Shown: positions 52,763-62,123 of the stretch, piece by piece
Layout: the number at the start of each line of letters is the position of its first letter
Numbering within the stretch: position 1 is the first letter of the stretch
Source of the DNA: Sphingomonadales bacterium UBA2683
GTDB taxonomy: Bacteria; Pseudomonadota; Alphaproteobacteria; Sphingomonadales; Sphingomonadaceae
NCBI GenBank assembly: GCA_002354635.1
Contig: DELZ01000005.1
Span: forward strand, 359,994 to 423,993
Direction: 5' to 3'
DNA: 64,000 nt
The notes under the pieces: generated by a model
Told to the model about the DNA's origin: nothing
The model's database searches: none
Seen by the model: the letters and a program-made list of their open reading frames with translations, nothing else
Position numbers and translations under genes: made by a program

Positions 52763-53104
52763 ATGGCGAAAATATTGATTGCGGCGCATATCGATGTCGA
52801 CCCGGCCAGACGGGAAGAATGTCTGAAGACAGCGCAGCCCTATATCGACGGCGCGCTGAGCCAGGAAGGGTGCCTGTGCTACAGTTGGTGCGCCGATCTG
52901 CACAATCCGTCCCGCATCGAGGTGTTCGAGGAATGGACTGATGAAGAGGCGCTGGCCCAGCATTTTCAGGATGTCCATTATGCCAGCATGCTCGCCCATA
53001 TCGGCAGCTTTGGCCTGATCAACGCGGTCAGCGCCAAATATCGGGTGGACGCCGAAGGGCCGGTTTACAACGCCGAGGGCAAACCCACCCCGGCTTTCGA
53101 CTAA
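52763..53104 (+). CDS. Antibiotic-biosynthesis-monooxygenase (ABM) domain protein
   Basis: 113 residues from the ATG at 52763, which has an AGGAGAA site. The ferredoxin-like ABM fold shows YIDGALSQEGCLCYSW and a FEEWTDEEALAQHF segment. Such proteins oxidise quinols or act as small dimeric oxygenases without cofactors. It lies 13 bases after the SnoaL-like gene. Confidence 0.85.
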   Translation: MAKILIAAHIDVDPARREECLKTAQPYIDGALSQEGCLCYSWCADLHNPSRIEVFEEWTDEEALAQHFQDVHYASMLAHIGSFGLINAVSAKYRVDAEGPVYNAEGKPTPAFD

Positions 53105-53122
53105 TCTGAACAGGACCTTGCC

Positions 53123-54370
53123 ATGAACGAAGCAGTATCCAAATCGCTTTTCCAGCCGGATGTGCTGGTAGACCCCTTTGAATTTTATGAAGAAAAACGT
53201 GCGGAAAGCCCGGTCTTTTTCGATGAGGCGAGCGGCACCTATGTCGTGCTCGACTATGACCTGATCTCGGAAGCGGTTGGTCGGCTGGATGATTTTTCCA
53301 ACAATTTCAACGCGCTGTTGTCAGGTGGAAAGTCGGCAGAAGAGCTGGAAAATGACAAGGAAGTGCAGGAGATTCAGGCCAAGGGCTGGCCCCAGGTCAA
53401 TACCCTGCTGACCGCAGACCAGCCGGTGCACACGCGGTTCCGCAAACTGGTCAACCTGGCGTTCTCCATGCCGAAGGTGAACAAGCTGGAAGACAGCATG
53501 CGCGAGATGTCGAACGAGCTGATCGACAATTTTATCGACAGGGGCGAATGCGAGTTTGTCGAGGAATATGCGATCCCGATGCCGGTCCGGACTATCGCCG
53601 TCCAGTTGGGCCTGGACGTCGCCGACGCCAGCACGATCAAGCGCTGGACCAATGCCTTTGTCGATCGCCTGTCCGGCATGATGACGCGTGAACGGCAATT
53701 GGAAACCGAGCGCGAGGTGGTCGAATATCAGCACGCGCTGAAAGCCAATATGGACGAGCGCCGCAAGGAAGCAAAAAACGATATCCTGTCCGATCTGGTC
53801 AATGCCCAGGTCGATGGCGAGCGGCCGCTCGATGACGCTGAATCCCTGTCGATCGTGCAACAGCTGATGGTGGCCGGAAACGAGACGACGACCGCGGCGC
53901 TGGCCGAAGGCATGCGACTCTTTGCCACCAACCCGGACCAGTACAAGAAAATCCAGGATGATCCGTCGCTGATTCCCAATGCGGTCGAGGAAGTGCTGCG
54001 CATGTCGAGCGGTTCATCGGGCATCTGGCGGGTGATGCACCGCGATGCCGAGCTGGGCGGCGTGACGCTGCCCAAGGGCGCGATGGTGATGATGCGCTAT
54101 CACGCGGCCAATCGCGATCCCAAGCAGTTTGAAAATCCGAACCAGTTTCAGGTTGACCGCAAGAACGCGCGCACCCATCTGGCGTTCGGCAAGGGTATTC
54201 ACATGTGCGTTGGCAACATGCTGTCGCGCAAGGAAATGACCGTATCCTTCCAGCAGTTCGCCAAACGCATGGACAATATCCGGATCAAGGAAGGCGCGGA
54301 GCTTCGCTATCCGCCGAACATGATGCTGCGGGGTCTGGCCAACCTGCCGATCCAGTTCGACAAGAAATAG
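53123..54370 (+). CDS. Cytochrome P450
   Basis: 415 residues, a soluble bacterial P450. The I-helix oxygen-binding motif reads AGNETT, the ExxR motif EEVLR, and the haem loop FGKGIHMCVG with the Cys ligand. No ferredoxin gene is adjacent, so the redox partner is elsewhere. The operon suggests oxidation of a small, perhaps terpenoid or steroid-like, substrate. Confidence 0.95.
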   Translation: MNEAVSKSLFQPDVLVDPFEFYEEKRAESPVFFDEASGTYVVLDYDLISEAVGRLDDFSNNFNALLSGGKSAEELENDKEVQEIQAKGWPQVNTLLTADQPVHTRFRKLVNLAFSMPKVNKLEDSMREMSNELIDNFIDRGECEFVEEYAIPMPVRTIAVQLGLDVADASTIKRWTNAFVDRLSGMMTRERQLETEREVVEYQHALKANMDERRKEAKNDILSDLVNAQVDGERPLDDAESLSIVQQLMVAGNETTTAALAEGMRLFATNPDQYKKIQDDPSLIPNAVEEVLRMSSGSSGIWRVMHRDAELGGVTLPKGAMVMMRYHAANRDPKQFENPNQFQVDRKNARTHLAFGKGIHMCVGNMLSRKEMTVSFQQFAKRMDNIRIKEGAELRYPPNMMLRGLANLPIQFDKK

Positions 54371-54391
54371 ACCGGAAACAGGAACAGCAAG

Positions 54392-55162
54392 ATGGGCATG
54401 ATGGATGGAAAGGTCGCGCTGATTTCAGGCGGCGCCGAAGGCATTGGCGGAACCGCCGGGCAACGCGTGATCGAGGAAGGCGGCTCGGTGATGCTGGCCG
54501 ATATCCAGATCGACAAGGCGAAAGCCCATGCCGCATCGCTGGGCGACCGCGCGGCTGCGGTCGAGCTCGACGTCCGCAACCTCGACCAGTGGCAGGCGGC
54601 GGTCGATGCCACCAAGAAGCGCTTCGGCAAGATGACGACCCTGTTCAATGTCGCCGGCATTTCCGAACCCGGATCGGTCGACGAGGTCGATCTCGACAGC
54701 TGGAACCGGACGATCGATATCAATCTCCAGGGTACATTTTATGGCTGCCGTGTCAGCCTGCCGGCAATTATCGAAAGCGGCGAGGACGGCGCGATCGTCA
54801 ATATCGGTTCGATGCTGGCCATGCGTCCCGGTGCCCAGTTTGCCGCCTATTGTGCCAGCAAGGCCGCGGTGACGGCGCTCAGCAAATCGCTCGCCCTCCA
54901 CTGCGCTGCCGAAAAATATCCGGTTCGGGTCAACACCGTCCATCCCGGCGCCATCGACACGCCGATGTACCAGCGCTATCTCGCCGCCTATCCCGGACCG
55001 CATGACGAGGCCGTGGAACTGTTCAACCGCAACCATCCGATCAACCGGGTTGGCCAGGCGGTGGAAGTTGCCAATGCGATGCTGTGGCTGGCCAGCGACC
55101 TGAGCAGCTTCACCACCGCCAATGATGTCACCGTCGACGGCGGCGGCAGCTACCGCGAATAA
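54392..55162 (+). CDS. Short-chain dehydrogenase/reductase
   Basis: 256 residues. The Rossmann motif is SGGAEGIGG, the structural Asn segment FNVAGIS, and the catalytic residues are Ser in NIGS and YCASK (Tyr, Lys). It probably oxidises the alcohol made by the neighbouring P450. A terminator follows. Confidence 0.93.
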   Translation: MGMMDGKVALISGGAEGIGGTAGQRVIEEGGSVMLADIQIDKAKAHAASLGDRAAAVELDVRNLDQWQAAVDATKKRFGKMTTLFNVAGISEPGSVDEVDLDSWNRTIDINLQGTFYGCRVSLPAIIESGEDGAIVNIGSMLAMRPGAQFAAYCASKAAVTALSKSLALHCAAEKYPVRVNTVHPGAIDTPMYQRYLAAYPGPHDEAVELFNRNHPINRVGQAVEVANAMLWLASDLSSFTTANDVTVDGGGSYRE

Positions 55163-55167
55163 AGGGC

Positions 55168-55196
55168 AAAAAAAGGGCGGCCGGAGCGGGCCACCC
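55168..55196. terminator. Shared terminator between convergent genes
   Basis: GGGCGGCC pairs with GGCCACCC (one G-T pair) over a six-base loop. On the minus strand the hairpin is followed by TTTTTTT, so it ends the lipoprotein transcript; it may also slow the SDR transcript. Confidence 0.75.
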
Positions 55197-55246
55197 TTGA
55201 TCGCCGGACAGATTGAAATGCGAAGTCCGGCTTTGTCGTTTCGGCG

Positions 55247-55978
55247 TTAGCGCCCGTTGCTGGCGACGATATCGACGATCGCTCCGCCACCCGAACGCTT
55301 GTTCAGGGTGATCACATAAGCGCCGTCGTCACTGTCGCGGGTGCCGCCGAGAACATGCTCGCTGCCCCGCATCAGATATTCAGCGTCATATCCGCTGCGT
55401 TTTGCCCTGGTGTAATAATAATCGATGATATTCTTGATCGGCGTTGCCGTGGCAAAGCTGACCACGCGCAGGTCGCATCTGCCAGCCGCTTCCTGGACAT
55501 TCGCCTTGGGATAGACCGCAAATTCCGGTGGCATCCGGTTGGCATAGTTCATGTCATAGCGCAGCTCTTCGTTGCAGACAGGCTTGCTGCTGCGGGCGGC
55601 TTGCAGCTCGGCTTTATCGCCCAAAGTCAGACCTTCGTCATCAGACGTCATCTGCCGGGGTTTTGGCGCGCTCAGGATTTTCCCGCCAAGCGCTGCCTTT
55701 GCAGCGCTACTTCCATCCGCACCCGTTCCCGGCGGCACCGAACCGTCCGCTGCACCATTGGCACCGCGAATGGCATTGCGATTCGCCTGGTCGGTGAGAT
55801 CGGGATCGACGAGGATCGCGTCTTCCAGCGCATCATTCATTGCCGGATCGGAGGTCAGATTGTCATCCAGCTTGGCCAGCTCTTCGTCACTGGCTTCGTT
55901 GCTGCCGCAGGCGGCAAGCGACAAGGGCAGCGCAAAGGCTGCAGCAGACAGCCAGAGGGAACGGGTAATCTTGGACAT
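55247..55978 (-). CDS. Lipoprotein, 243 aa
   Basis: A lipoprotein signal ends SLAAC (Cys23). After an Asp/Ala-rich linker the C-terminal part (about 140-240) has three cysteines and a beta-rich pattern (DLRVVSFATATPI, AYVITLNKRSGGGAIVDIV). Typical of sphingomonad genomes but without a known role. Confidence 0.8.
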   Translation of the reverse strand: MSKITRSLWLSAAAFALPLSLAACGSNEASDEELAKLDDNLTSDPAMNDALEDAILVDPDLTDQANRNAIRGANGAADGSVPPGTGADGSSAAKAALGGKILSAPKPRQMTSDDEGLTLGDKAELQAARSSKPVCNEELRYDMNYANRMPPEFAVYPKANVQEAAGRCDLRVVSFATATPIKNIIDYYYTRAKRSGYDAEYLMRGSEHVLGGTRDSDDGAYVITLNKRSGGGAIVDIVASNGR

Positions 55979-56091
55979 GCGATTTGCTCCTGAATTTGCG
56001 CGGACAAATGCACCAAAAAGCGTTAATATTCCGTTAGGGGAACTGGTTAATCCGGTGACCGGTCGTTAACCTTTTGTCCCGTTTCGGGATT

Positions 56092-56535
56092 TTAGCCAAA
56101 GGTATCCGGCCCGCCGATTTCGCCGAAACGGATCAGTCTCGACGTGAGCACCGCCGCCTGCCGGTTGACCACCGCTTTCTGATATTCCGGATCGGTGACC
56201 ATTTCCATGAAGGCACCGCTGTTCGGATAGCGGGCGATGAACGAGCTATCCCACTGCTTGTCATCGGGTCCGATCACCATGCATTCCATCTGGCCCCGCC
56301 AGATGATGGTGCCGCCGACCCGCTCGAAAATGGGGCCGCTGGTCTTGCCATATTCCTGATAGGCGCGCGCACCGCTCCATCCCTTGCCGGCGTTGGGATG
56401 ATCGGCGGGATATTGCGCCGATTCATGGAAGCGCAGCAGGTTGAGCATATTGATTGGCACGTCGCGCGGCAGCGCCTTGAACGCATCAAAGCTTTCGCGG
56501 GTCGGGTCGAGATATCGGTCTTCTGCCATGGTCAT
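56092..56535 (-). CDS. DUF1330 family protein
   Basis: 147 residues. The ferredoxin-like fold pattern with NMLNLLRF, YGKTSGPIFERVGGTIIW and YPNSGAFMEMV is characteristic of DUF1330. Function unknown. It lies seven bases after the acetyltransferase gene. Confidence 0.85.
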   Translation of the reverse strand: MTMAEDRYLDPTRESFDAFKALPRDVPINMLNLLRFHESAQYPADHPNAGKGWSGARAYQEYGKTSGPIFERVGGTIIWRGQMECMVIGPDDKQWDSSFIARYPNSGAFMEMVTDPEYQKAVVNRQAAVLTSRLIRFGEIGGPDTFG

Positions 56536-56541
56536 GCTCTC

Positions 56542-57093
56542 CTACTGGAATTTTTTCCGGTTCACCTGCCACTGGTCGCGCGATTGGCCCCAGTCGTCAA
56601 CCCGCGCGTGCTCAAATGGGGCAGGCAATTGCGTCGGCCCACGGTTGGTCGAGCCGAGACGCTCGGCCAGCCGGATCGATGCAATATTCGCCGGATCGAT
56701 CGTATGACAGATATCCTGCCAGCCCAGTTCGTCCACGGCATAGTTCATGCTCGCCACCGCCGCTTCCAGCGCATATCCTTTTCCGGCAAAGGCCGGAGCG
56801 ATGCCCCAACCCACTTCGGTCCCCGGCCAGCCGTCGGGATACCAGGGACCGATCCGGCCGATCCACCGGCCGCTGTCCTTCAGAATCAGCGAGAACATCG
56901 CATAGCCGCGGACATGCCAAGCGCCGACCATGGCACACAGATCGCGCCAGGATTCGGCGCGGCTTTTTGCCCCGCCGATATAGGTCATGGTCTCGGCGTC
57001 GGCCTGGAATGCGGCCCAGCCTTCAAAATCGTCGGCATTGGGCGGACGCAGTATCAGCCGCCCGGTTTCGATTCTGATATCCTCGATTGCCAT
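56542..57093 (-). CDS. GNAT-family N-acetyltransferase
   Basis: 183 residues from the ATG at 57093, spaced six bases from GGGAGG. RLILRPPNADDFEGW at the start and GWGIAPAFAGKGYALEA, which binds acetyl-CoA, place it in the RimJ/RimL-like group that modifies amino groups. Substrate unknown. Confidence 0.9.
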   Translation of the reverse strand: MAIEDIRIETGRLILRPPNADDFEGWAAFQADAETMTYIGGAKSRAESWRDLCAMVGAWHVRGYAMFSLILKDSGRWIGRIGPWYPDGWPGTEVGWGIAPAFAGKGYALEAAVASMNYAVDELGWQDICHTIDPANIASIRLAERLGSTNRGPTQLPAPFEHARVDDWGQSRDQWQVNRKKFQ

Positions 57094-57180
57094 CTTCATC
57101 CTCCCGTCCGGACAACCTACTATGACCGTTCGGATTCGCAAATGCTTGAATTAGCGGTGCACTATTCCTATAATACAGTT

Positions 57181-57402
57181 ATGTTCAATTTAATCTCCCT
57201 GTTCATCGGCGTGATCGCGCTTGTTCTGTCCATTGTCGGACTGGTACCGCTGCTCGGCTGGACCAACTGGCTGATCCTGCCGTTTGCCGGCATCGGCGCC
57301 CTGTTCGGGCTGATTTCGTCGCGCACCAGCGGCATGTATTTCTGCCTGATTGTCATGGGCATCTGTGCCCTGCGGCTGTCGCTGGGCGGCGGTATCATCT
57401 GA
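57181..57402 (+). CDS. Small membrane protein, 73 aa
   Basis: Three hydrophobic segments (about 3-25, 28-46, 50-68) fill the protein. The start is uncertain: ATG 57181 or ATG 57142, neither with a clear ribosome site; the long open frame upstream is antisense to other genes. It resembles small inner-membrane proteins common in sphingomonads. Confidence 0.6.
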   Translation: MFNLISLFIGVIALVLSIVGLVPLLGWTNWLILPFAGIGALFGLISSRTSGMYFCLIVMGICALRLSLGGGII

Positions 57403-57476
57403 TCCCCTGACCGGCTTTTCCGGCCGATAGCATTTCTTGATTGCTCGCGGGCAACGCGAAGCTTAAGCGCTGGCCG

Positions 57477-58397
57477 ATGTTCAGCACATTATCCAGCGGC
57501 CGAATCGGGCTTATCCAGGCGCTGATCGCCTGCGTCGCCTGGGGACTGATGCCGGTCTATTTCAAGCTGCTGCAAAATGTCGGGGCTCTGGAAGTCGTCG
57601 GCCACCGGATCGTCTGGTCCGTGCCGCTGCTGCTCCTCATCCTCTACTTCCGCAAGAATCTCTCGAGCCTTGCTACCGCAATAAGAGACCGAAAATTGCG
57701 CTGGCTGATGCTGGCCAGTTCCTGCCTGATCGCGGCCAACTGGCTGATCTACGTCTGGGCCGTCCACGAGGATCATATACTGGCGGCCAGTCTCGGCTAT
57801 TTTATCAGCCCGCTTCTGACCGTGCTGATGGGCCGCCTGTTTCTCGGAGAGGCGCTGTCACGCAGCAAATGGATTGCCATCGCGATCGCGGCGGCGGGGG
57901 TTTCGGTGCTGGCGGTGCAGGCGCTCGACACGCTCTGGATCAGCCTCGCTCTGGCAGGATCGTGGAGCAGCTATGCCCTGGTTCGCAAGATTGCCGATAT
58001 CGGCCCGATAGCCGGTCTGACCGCAGAAACCGGCCTGTTGTTTCTGCCCTTCACGCTGCTGTTGATCTGGCTGACCGTGGGTGTGCCCGCTTCCGGATCC
58101 GGACAGCATTTCGGCGACGACCGGACGATTGACCTGTTGCTGGTCGGTGGTTCTGTCGTCACCGCGATTCCGCTGCTGCTGTTCGCGTCGGCGGTCAAGA
58201 AAATGACCCTGGGCGCGATCGGCGTACTCAACTATCTGGCGCCGACGATCCAGTTTCTGATCGGAATCTTCGTCTATAAAGAAGCCGTGACCGTCTCGCA
58301 CATGATCTGCTTCCTGCTTATCTGGACCAGCCTCGCCCTTTACTCCGCCGATACCTATCGGACAGGCCGGGCCGCTCGCAAACTGCAATCTGTCTAG
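57477..58397 (+). CDS. rarD: RarD-type EamA permease
   Basis: 306 residues from the ATG at 57477. Ten hydrophobic helices in two EamA halves. CVAWGLMPVYFKLLQNVGA and HRIVWSVPLL are RarD signatures. Transport substrate unknown. It is convergent with pyrC. Confidence 0.9.
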   Translation: MFSTLSSGRIGLIQALIACVAWGLMPVYFKLLQNVGALEVVGHRIVWSVPLLLLILYFRKNLSSLATAIRDRKLRWLMLASSCLIAANWLIYVWAVHEDHILAASLGYFISPLLTVLMGRLFLGEALSRSKWIAIAIAAAGVSVLAVQALDTLWISLALAGSWSSYALVRKIADIGPIAGLTAETGLLFLPFTLLLIWLTVGVPASGSGQHFGDDRTIDLLLVGGSVVTAIPLLLFASAVKKMTLGAIGVLNYLAPTIQFLIGIFVYKEAVTVSHMICFLLIWTSLALYSADTYRTGRAARKLQSV

Positions 58398-58410
58398 TAC
58401 AGCTCGGGAG

Positions 58411-59460
58411 TCAGGACTGGACAATCTGCCAGTTCAGGGCGGAGCCGGCATGAAACGGGACCAGGGTTGATCCCGCCGATTCGATATCATCGGGCACCGG
58501 GTTGTCCCGCCGTTCCAGACTGACCATCGTGTCATTGAGCGGCAAGCCGTAAAATTCGGGGCCATGCACAGAGGCAAAGCCCTCCAGCCGGTCGAGCGCG
58601 CCCTCTTCCTCGAACACAGCGGCATAGCTTTCCAGAGCATAGGGCGCGTTGAAAATCCCGGCGCAGCCGCAAGCCGATTCCTTGGCGTGGATCTCGTGCG
58701 GCGCGCTGTCGGTACCGAGAAAATATCTGGCGGAGCCGGATGTTGCCGCCTTGCGCAGGGCCAGACGGTGCAGCTCCCGCTTGGCCACCGGCAGGCAATA
58801 GGCATGCGGGCGAATCCCGCCCGTAAACATGGCATTGCGATTGATATGCAGATGATGCGGCGTGATCGTCGCCGCTATATTCGGCCCGGCGCTGTCGACA
58901 AACTGTACCGCCTGCTTGGTCGTGATATGCTCGAACACGATCTTGAGATCGGGCAGATCGCGGATCAGCGGGCCCAGGATCCGGTCGATAAACACCGCTT
59001 CGCGATCAAAGATATCAATGTTGCCATCGGTGACCTCGCCGTGGACCAGCAGCGGCATGCCGATGGCCTGCATCCGCTCCAGCACCGGCATGATATGCGC
59101 CACATCGGTCACGCCATGGGCGCTGTTGGTCGTCGCATTGGCCGGATAGAGTTTCGCCGCGGTGAAAATGCCGGCGGTATGGCCGGATGCGATGTCCTCC
59201 GCATCCGCATCATCGGTGAGATAGCAGGTCATCAACGGGGTGAAATCGGTCCCCTCCGGCAGGGCTGCTATGATCCGGTCGCGATAGGCCGCGGCGCTGG
59301 CGGCGCTGGTCACCGGCGGCGACAGATTGGGCATGACGATGGCCCGGGCAAATTGCCGAGCGGTAAAGCGGGCGACCGCCTCGAGCATCGCGCCGTCGCG
59401 CAAATGGACGTGCCAGTCATCGGGGCGTCTGATCGTGATTGCGGTTCTGGTGTCGGTCAT
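58411..59460 (-). CDS. pyrC: Dihydroorotase (class II)
   Basis: 349 residues from the ATG at 59460. Metal and substrate residues appear in DDWHVHLRDG, KLYPANATTNS (carbamylated Lys), HGEVTD, EHITT and GTDSAPH. It closes the ring of dihydroorotate in pyrimidine synthesis. It is divergent from ygfZ. Confidence 0.96.
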   Translation of the reverse strand: MTDTRTAITIRRPDDWHVHLRDGAMLEAVARFTARQFARAIVMPNLSPPVTSAASAAAYRDRIIAALPEGTDFTPLMTCYLTDDADAEDIASGHTAGIFTAAKLYPANATTNSAHGVTDVAHIMPVLERMQAIGMPLLVHGEVTDGNIDIFDREAVFIDRILGPLIRDLPDLKIVFEHITTKQAVQFVDSAGPNIAATITPHHLHINRNAMFTGGIRPHAYCLPVAKRELHRLALRKAATSGSARYFLGTDSAPHEIHAKESACGCAGIFNAPYALESYAAVFEEEGALDRLEGFASVHGPEFYGLPLNDTMVSLERRDNPVPDDIESAGSTLVPFHAGSALNWQIVQS

Positions 59461-59561
59461 TGTCTGTTCCGTTGATCCTGCGGCGGCCGAAAAATGCATC
59501 ATTCCGGCAAGCCGGGTGCTGGCGGCTTGGTTTTCTGTTCCGAAACCCCTACCTAAATGCC

Positions 59562-60305
59562 ATGACCGAAACCAGACTTAATGACCGGGCCGTCATCCGG
59601 CTCTCCACCGCCGACGAAACCGAAGATCTCCGGGCGTTTCTGCAGGGCCTGGTGACGCAGGACATGGCGGCCGTGGTCGAGGGCGCACCCCGATGGTCGG
59701 CGCTGCTCTCCGCGCAGGGAAAACTATTGTTCGATTTCTTCCTGTGGGCTGACGGAGACTCGATTCTGATCGATTGCGAACAGGAGCAGGCCGATGCCCT
59801 GGTCAAGCGCCTGAAACTTTACCGGTTGCGCCGCAAGATCGAGATTGCCCGGGATGATTCGGTCGGCGTGCACTGGGCATTGGCAGCCGGAGACCGGCCA
59901 ACCGATCCACGCCTCCCGGACCTGGGCCATCGCTGGCTGGACCACGCGGGTGTCGGGCAAGGGTCAGAAGAGAGCTATCGAAAGCACCGCCTGTCGCTCG
60001 GCGTGACCGAGGGGGTGGCAGAGCTGGGCAGCGACAAGACCTTGTGGCTCGAATGCAATGCCGCCGAACTCGGTGGCGTCAGCTTCACCAAGGGCTGCTA
60101 TGTCGGCCAGGAAAACACCGCACGTATGAACTACCGGCAAAAGGTCAACCGGCGGATGGTTGTCGTGCCGATCGAAGCGGCCGATGAAAAACGCCAGCGC
60201 ATCGCCTATCCGGCCTATGGCCTGTCGGTCGAACATCGGCGCGTGGAGGATATCCGGGAACTCGACCTGCCCGGCTGGCTGGCAACAGCGATCCGGATCC
60301 CCTAG
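59562..60305 (+). CDS. ygfZ: Folate-binding iron-sulfur assembly protein YgfZ
   Basis: 247 residues from the ATG at 59562. The family motif K-G-C-Y-x-G-Q-E is present as TKGCYVGQENTARMNYRQ. YgfZ uses tetrahydrofolate and supports maturation or repair of certain iron-sulfur enzymes. Confidence 0.93.
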   Translation: MTETRLNDRAVIRLSTADETEDLRAFLQGLVTQDMAAVVEGAPRWSALLSAQGKLLFDFFLWADGDSILIDCEQEQADALVKRLKLYRLRRKIEIARDDSVGVHWALAAGDRPTDPRLPDLGHRWLDHAGVGQGSEESYRKHRLSLGVTEGVAELGSDKTLWLECNAAELGGVSFTKGCYVGQENTARMNYRQKVNRRMVVVPIEAADEKRQRIAYPAYGLSVEHRRVEDIRELDLPGWLATAIRIP

Positions 60306-60387
60306 CTTTCCTCGTCTGCAACAACAGCGGACAGCCGCCCGCCTTCGCAAAAACGATCAATGCTATCCGAAATAGCGTGACAGAAAA

Positions 60388-61050
60388 CTAGGCAGCGTCG
60401 CTTTCTTCGGCAGCGCGCGGCTTCATTACCCGTTTCTTGCGAGCGGGTTTCTTTTCCACCTCGACTTCGGTCGATGCCGAGATCGCGGGCGGCAGGACGC
60501 TGGCGTCCAGACCGTTATTGTCGCCATTCTTTTCCGAAGATTCGGCCCGGGCCGAGATATTTTCGGTTTTGCGCGGACGCCGGCTGCGCACCGGTTTTTT
60601 CTCCTCGGGCGCAGCATCTGCAGCGGATTCGTCGCGATCGTTACGATCATTGCGATCATCACGCTGTTGCCGGTTCTGCTGACCCTGCTGGTTACGACCG
60701 CGATTATTGTCGCCATCATTGTCGCTGCTATCGTCTTGGCCATTGCCGCGATTGTCACTGCGATTGTCACCCTCGCGAGCGATCCGCTGTTCTTCGCGGC
60801 GGGCAATCGTATCCGCATTCACACGGAAATAGTGATCTGCAAATTGATGATAATATTCGGCCTGGACACGGTCACCGTTGACCTGGGCATCCTGCGCCAT
60901 TTTCTTGAACTTATCGAGCATCTGCACAGCATTGCCGCGCGTGCGGCTGTCGATCCGGTTGTCACGGTCCGATCCGCCACCGCGGTTGCTCTGGGGACGG
61001 TTATTGGTGTTCCGGCCGCGTCCACGGCGGCCAGGCTGACGATTGTTCAT
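60388..61050 (-). CDS. DUF4167 protein, probable RNA binder
   Basis: 220 residues. The N-terminal RGRGRNTNNRPQ and the conserved block NAVQMLDKFKKMAQDAQVNG, then YYHQFADHYFRVN, define DUF4167. The rest is a low-complexity Asp/Asn/Arg/Gln region and a basic tail. The composition suggests nucleic-acid binding. It follows prmC. Confidence 0.9.
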   Translation of the reverse strand: MNNRQPGRRGRGRNTNNRPQSNRGGGSDRDNRIDSRTRGNAVQMLDKFKKMAQDAQVNGDRVQAEYYHQFADHYFRVNADTIARREEQRIAREGDNRSDNRGNGQDDSSDNDGDNNRGRNQQGQQNRQQRDDRNDRNDRDESAADAAPEEKKPVRSRRPRKTENISARAESSEKNGDNNGLDASVLPPAISASTEVEVEKKPARKKRVMKPRAAEESDAA

Positions 61051-61286
61051 CAAATTTCAGGTATCCTTATACCGCTAATAAACTTGTCTTTCTCAAGTCA
61101 TAGCCACACTGCGGTGGCGATTGCGCTGCAAACAACCCGTCCACAGCGGCCCATACAAGACAAATGCACGCCGAAAATCAGCAACATTATCGAGTTGGGG
61201 GCAGGCCAGAGATTTAGGGAAAAAGCCAGAAATCCTCTGGGCCTGAGCAAGTCTTAGCGACTCGCTTCGGCAAAACCAAGCCCTTT

Positions 61287-62123
61287 TTACCGATGGAGTA
61301 TGATCAATCGGTCATTTTTCGATAAATCTTGTTTCAGTTCAACGTGATAGCTGCTTTCCTCGGCAATTTTCGAAACCGGACCGGCCTGATCAAAGCCGAT
61401 TTCGAGCAGTGCTATGCCGGTCGGCGAGAGCAGTTGCGCCAGAGCCGGTATCAGGATCCGGTAATCATCCAGCCCCTCCTCGCCGGCAAACAGGGCCTGA
61501 TGGGGCTCGAAATCGGCGACATCGGCAGACAGGTCGGCGCGCGTCGAGACATAGGGTGGATTGGCGAGGATCAAATCAAAGCCGGAATCGAGAGAATCCG
61601 TCCAGTTCCGTTGCGACCAGTCCAGCAGCTGGAAGCTGGCCCGGTCGGCCAGGCCGAGCGCATCCGCATTATTATGGGCGATCTGCAAGGCGGCCGCACT
61701 GGCATCAATTCCTACACCTCTGGTATCCGGAAATTCATGCAGCGCCGCCAGCAACAGCGCGCCGCTGCCCGTACCCAGATCAACTATTCCTTGCGGCGGC
61801 GCGGAAGGAAAAAGGCGCACCGCCTCCTCGATCAGCAATTCGCTGTCGGGCCGCGGTATCAGGACATCGGCCGTCACCTGGAAATCCAGGCCCCAGAATT
61901 CCTTGCGGCCGATGATATGGGCAACCGGTTCGGATTGCCGGCGGCGGGCGACCAGGCTGGAGAATGCAGCGGGCGCGTCAAGCTCCGGCAGTTTCAGCAA
62001 CAGCTCGGCCCGCTCGATCTGCAAACCATGCGCCATCAGCAGTTCCGCATCGAGGCGGGGGCTGTCGGAAATCCCGGCAAGTGTCTCTGCTGCTTCGCGT
62101 AGCGCGCCGGCGGCATCACCCAT
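61287..62123 (-). CDS. prmC: Release-factor glutamine methyltransferase
   Basis: 278 residues from the ATG at 62123, which overlaps the prfA stop by eight bases. VDLGTGSGALLLA binds S-adenosylmethionine and NPPYVST is the catalytic motif. It methylates the Gln of the GGQ loop of release factors, including the product of the adjacent prfA. Confidence 0.96.
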   Translation of the reverse strand: MGDAAGALREAAETLAGISDSPRLDAELLMAHGLQIERAELLLKLPELDAPAAFSSLVARRRQSEPVAHIIGRKEFWGLDFQVTADVLIPRPDSELLIEEAVRLFPSAPPQGIVDLGTGSGALLLAALHEFPDTRGVGIDASAAALQIAHNNADALGLADRASFQLLDWSQRNWTDSLDSGFDLILANPPYVSTRADLSADVADFEPHQALFAGEEGLDDYRILIPALAQLLSPTGIALLEIGFDQAGPVSKIAEESSYHVELKQDLSKNDRLIILHR

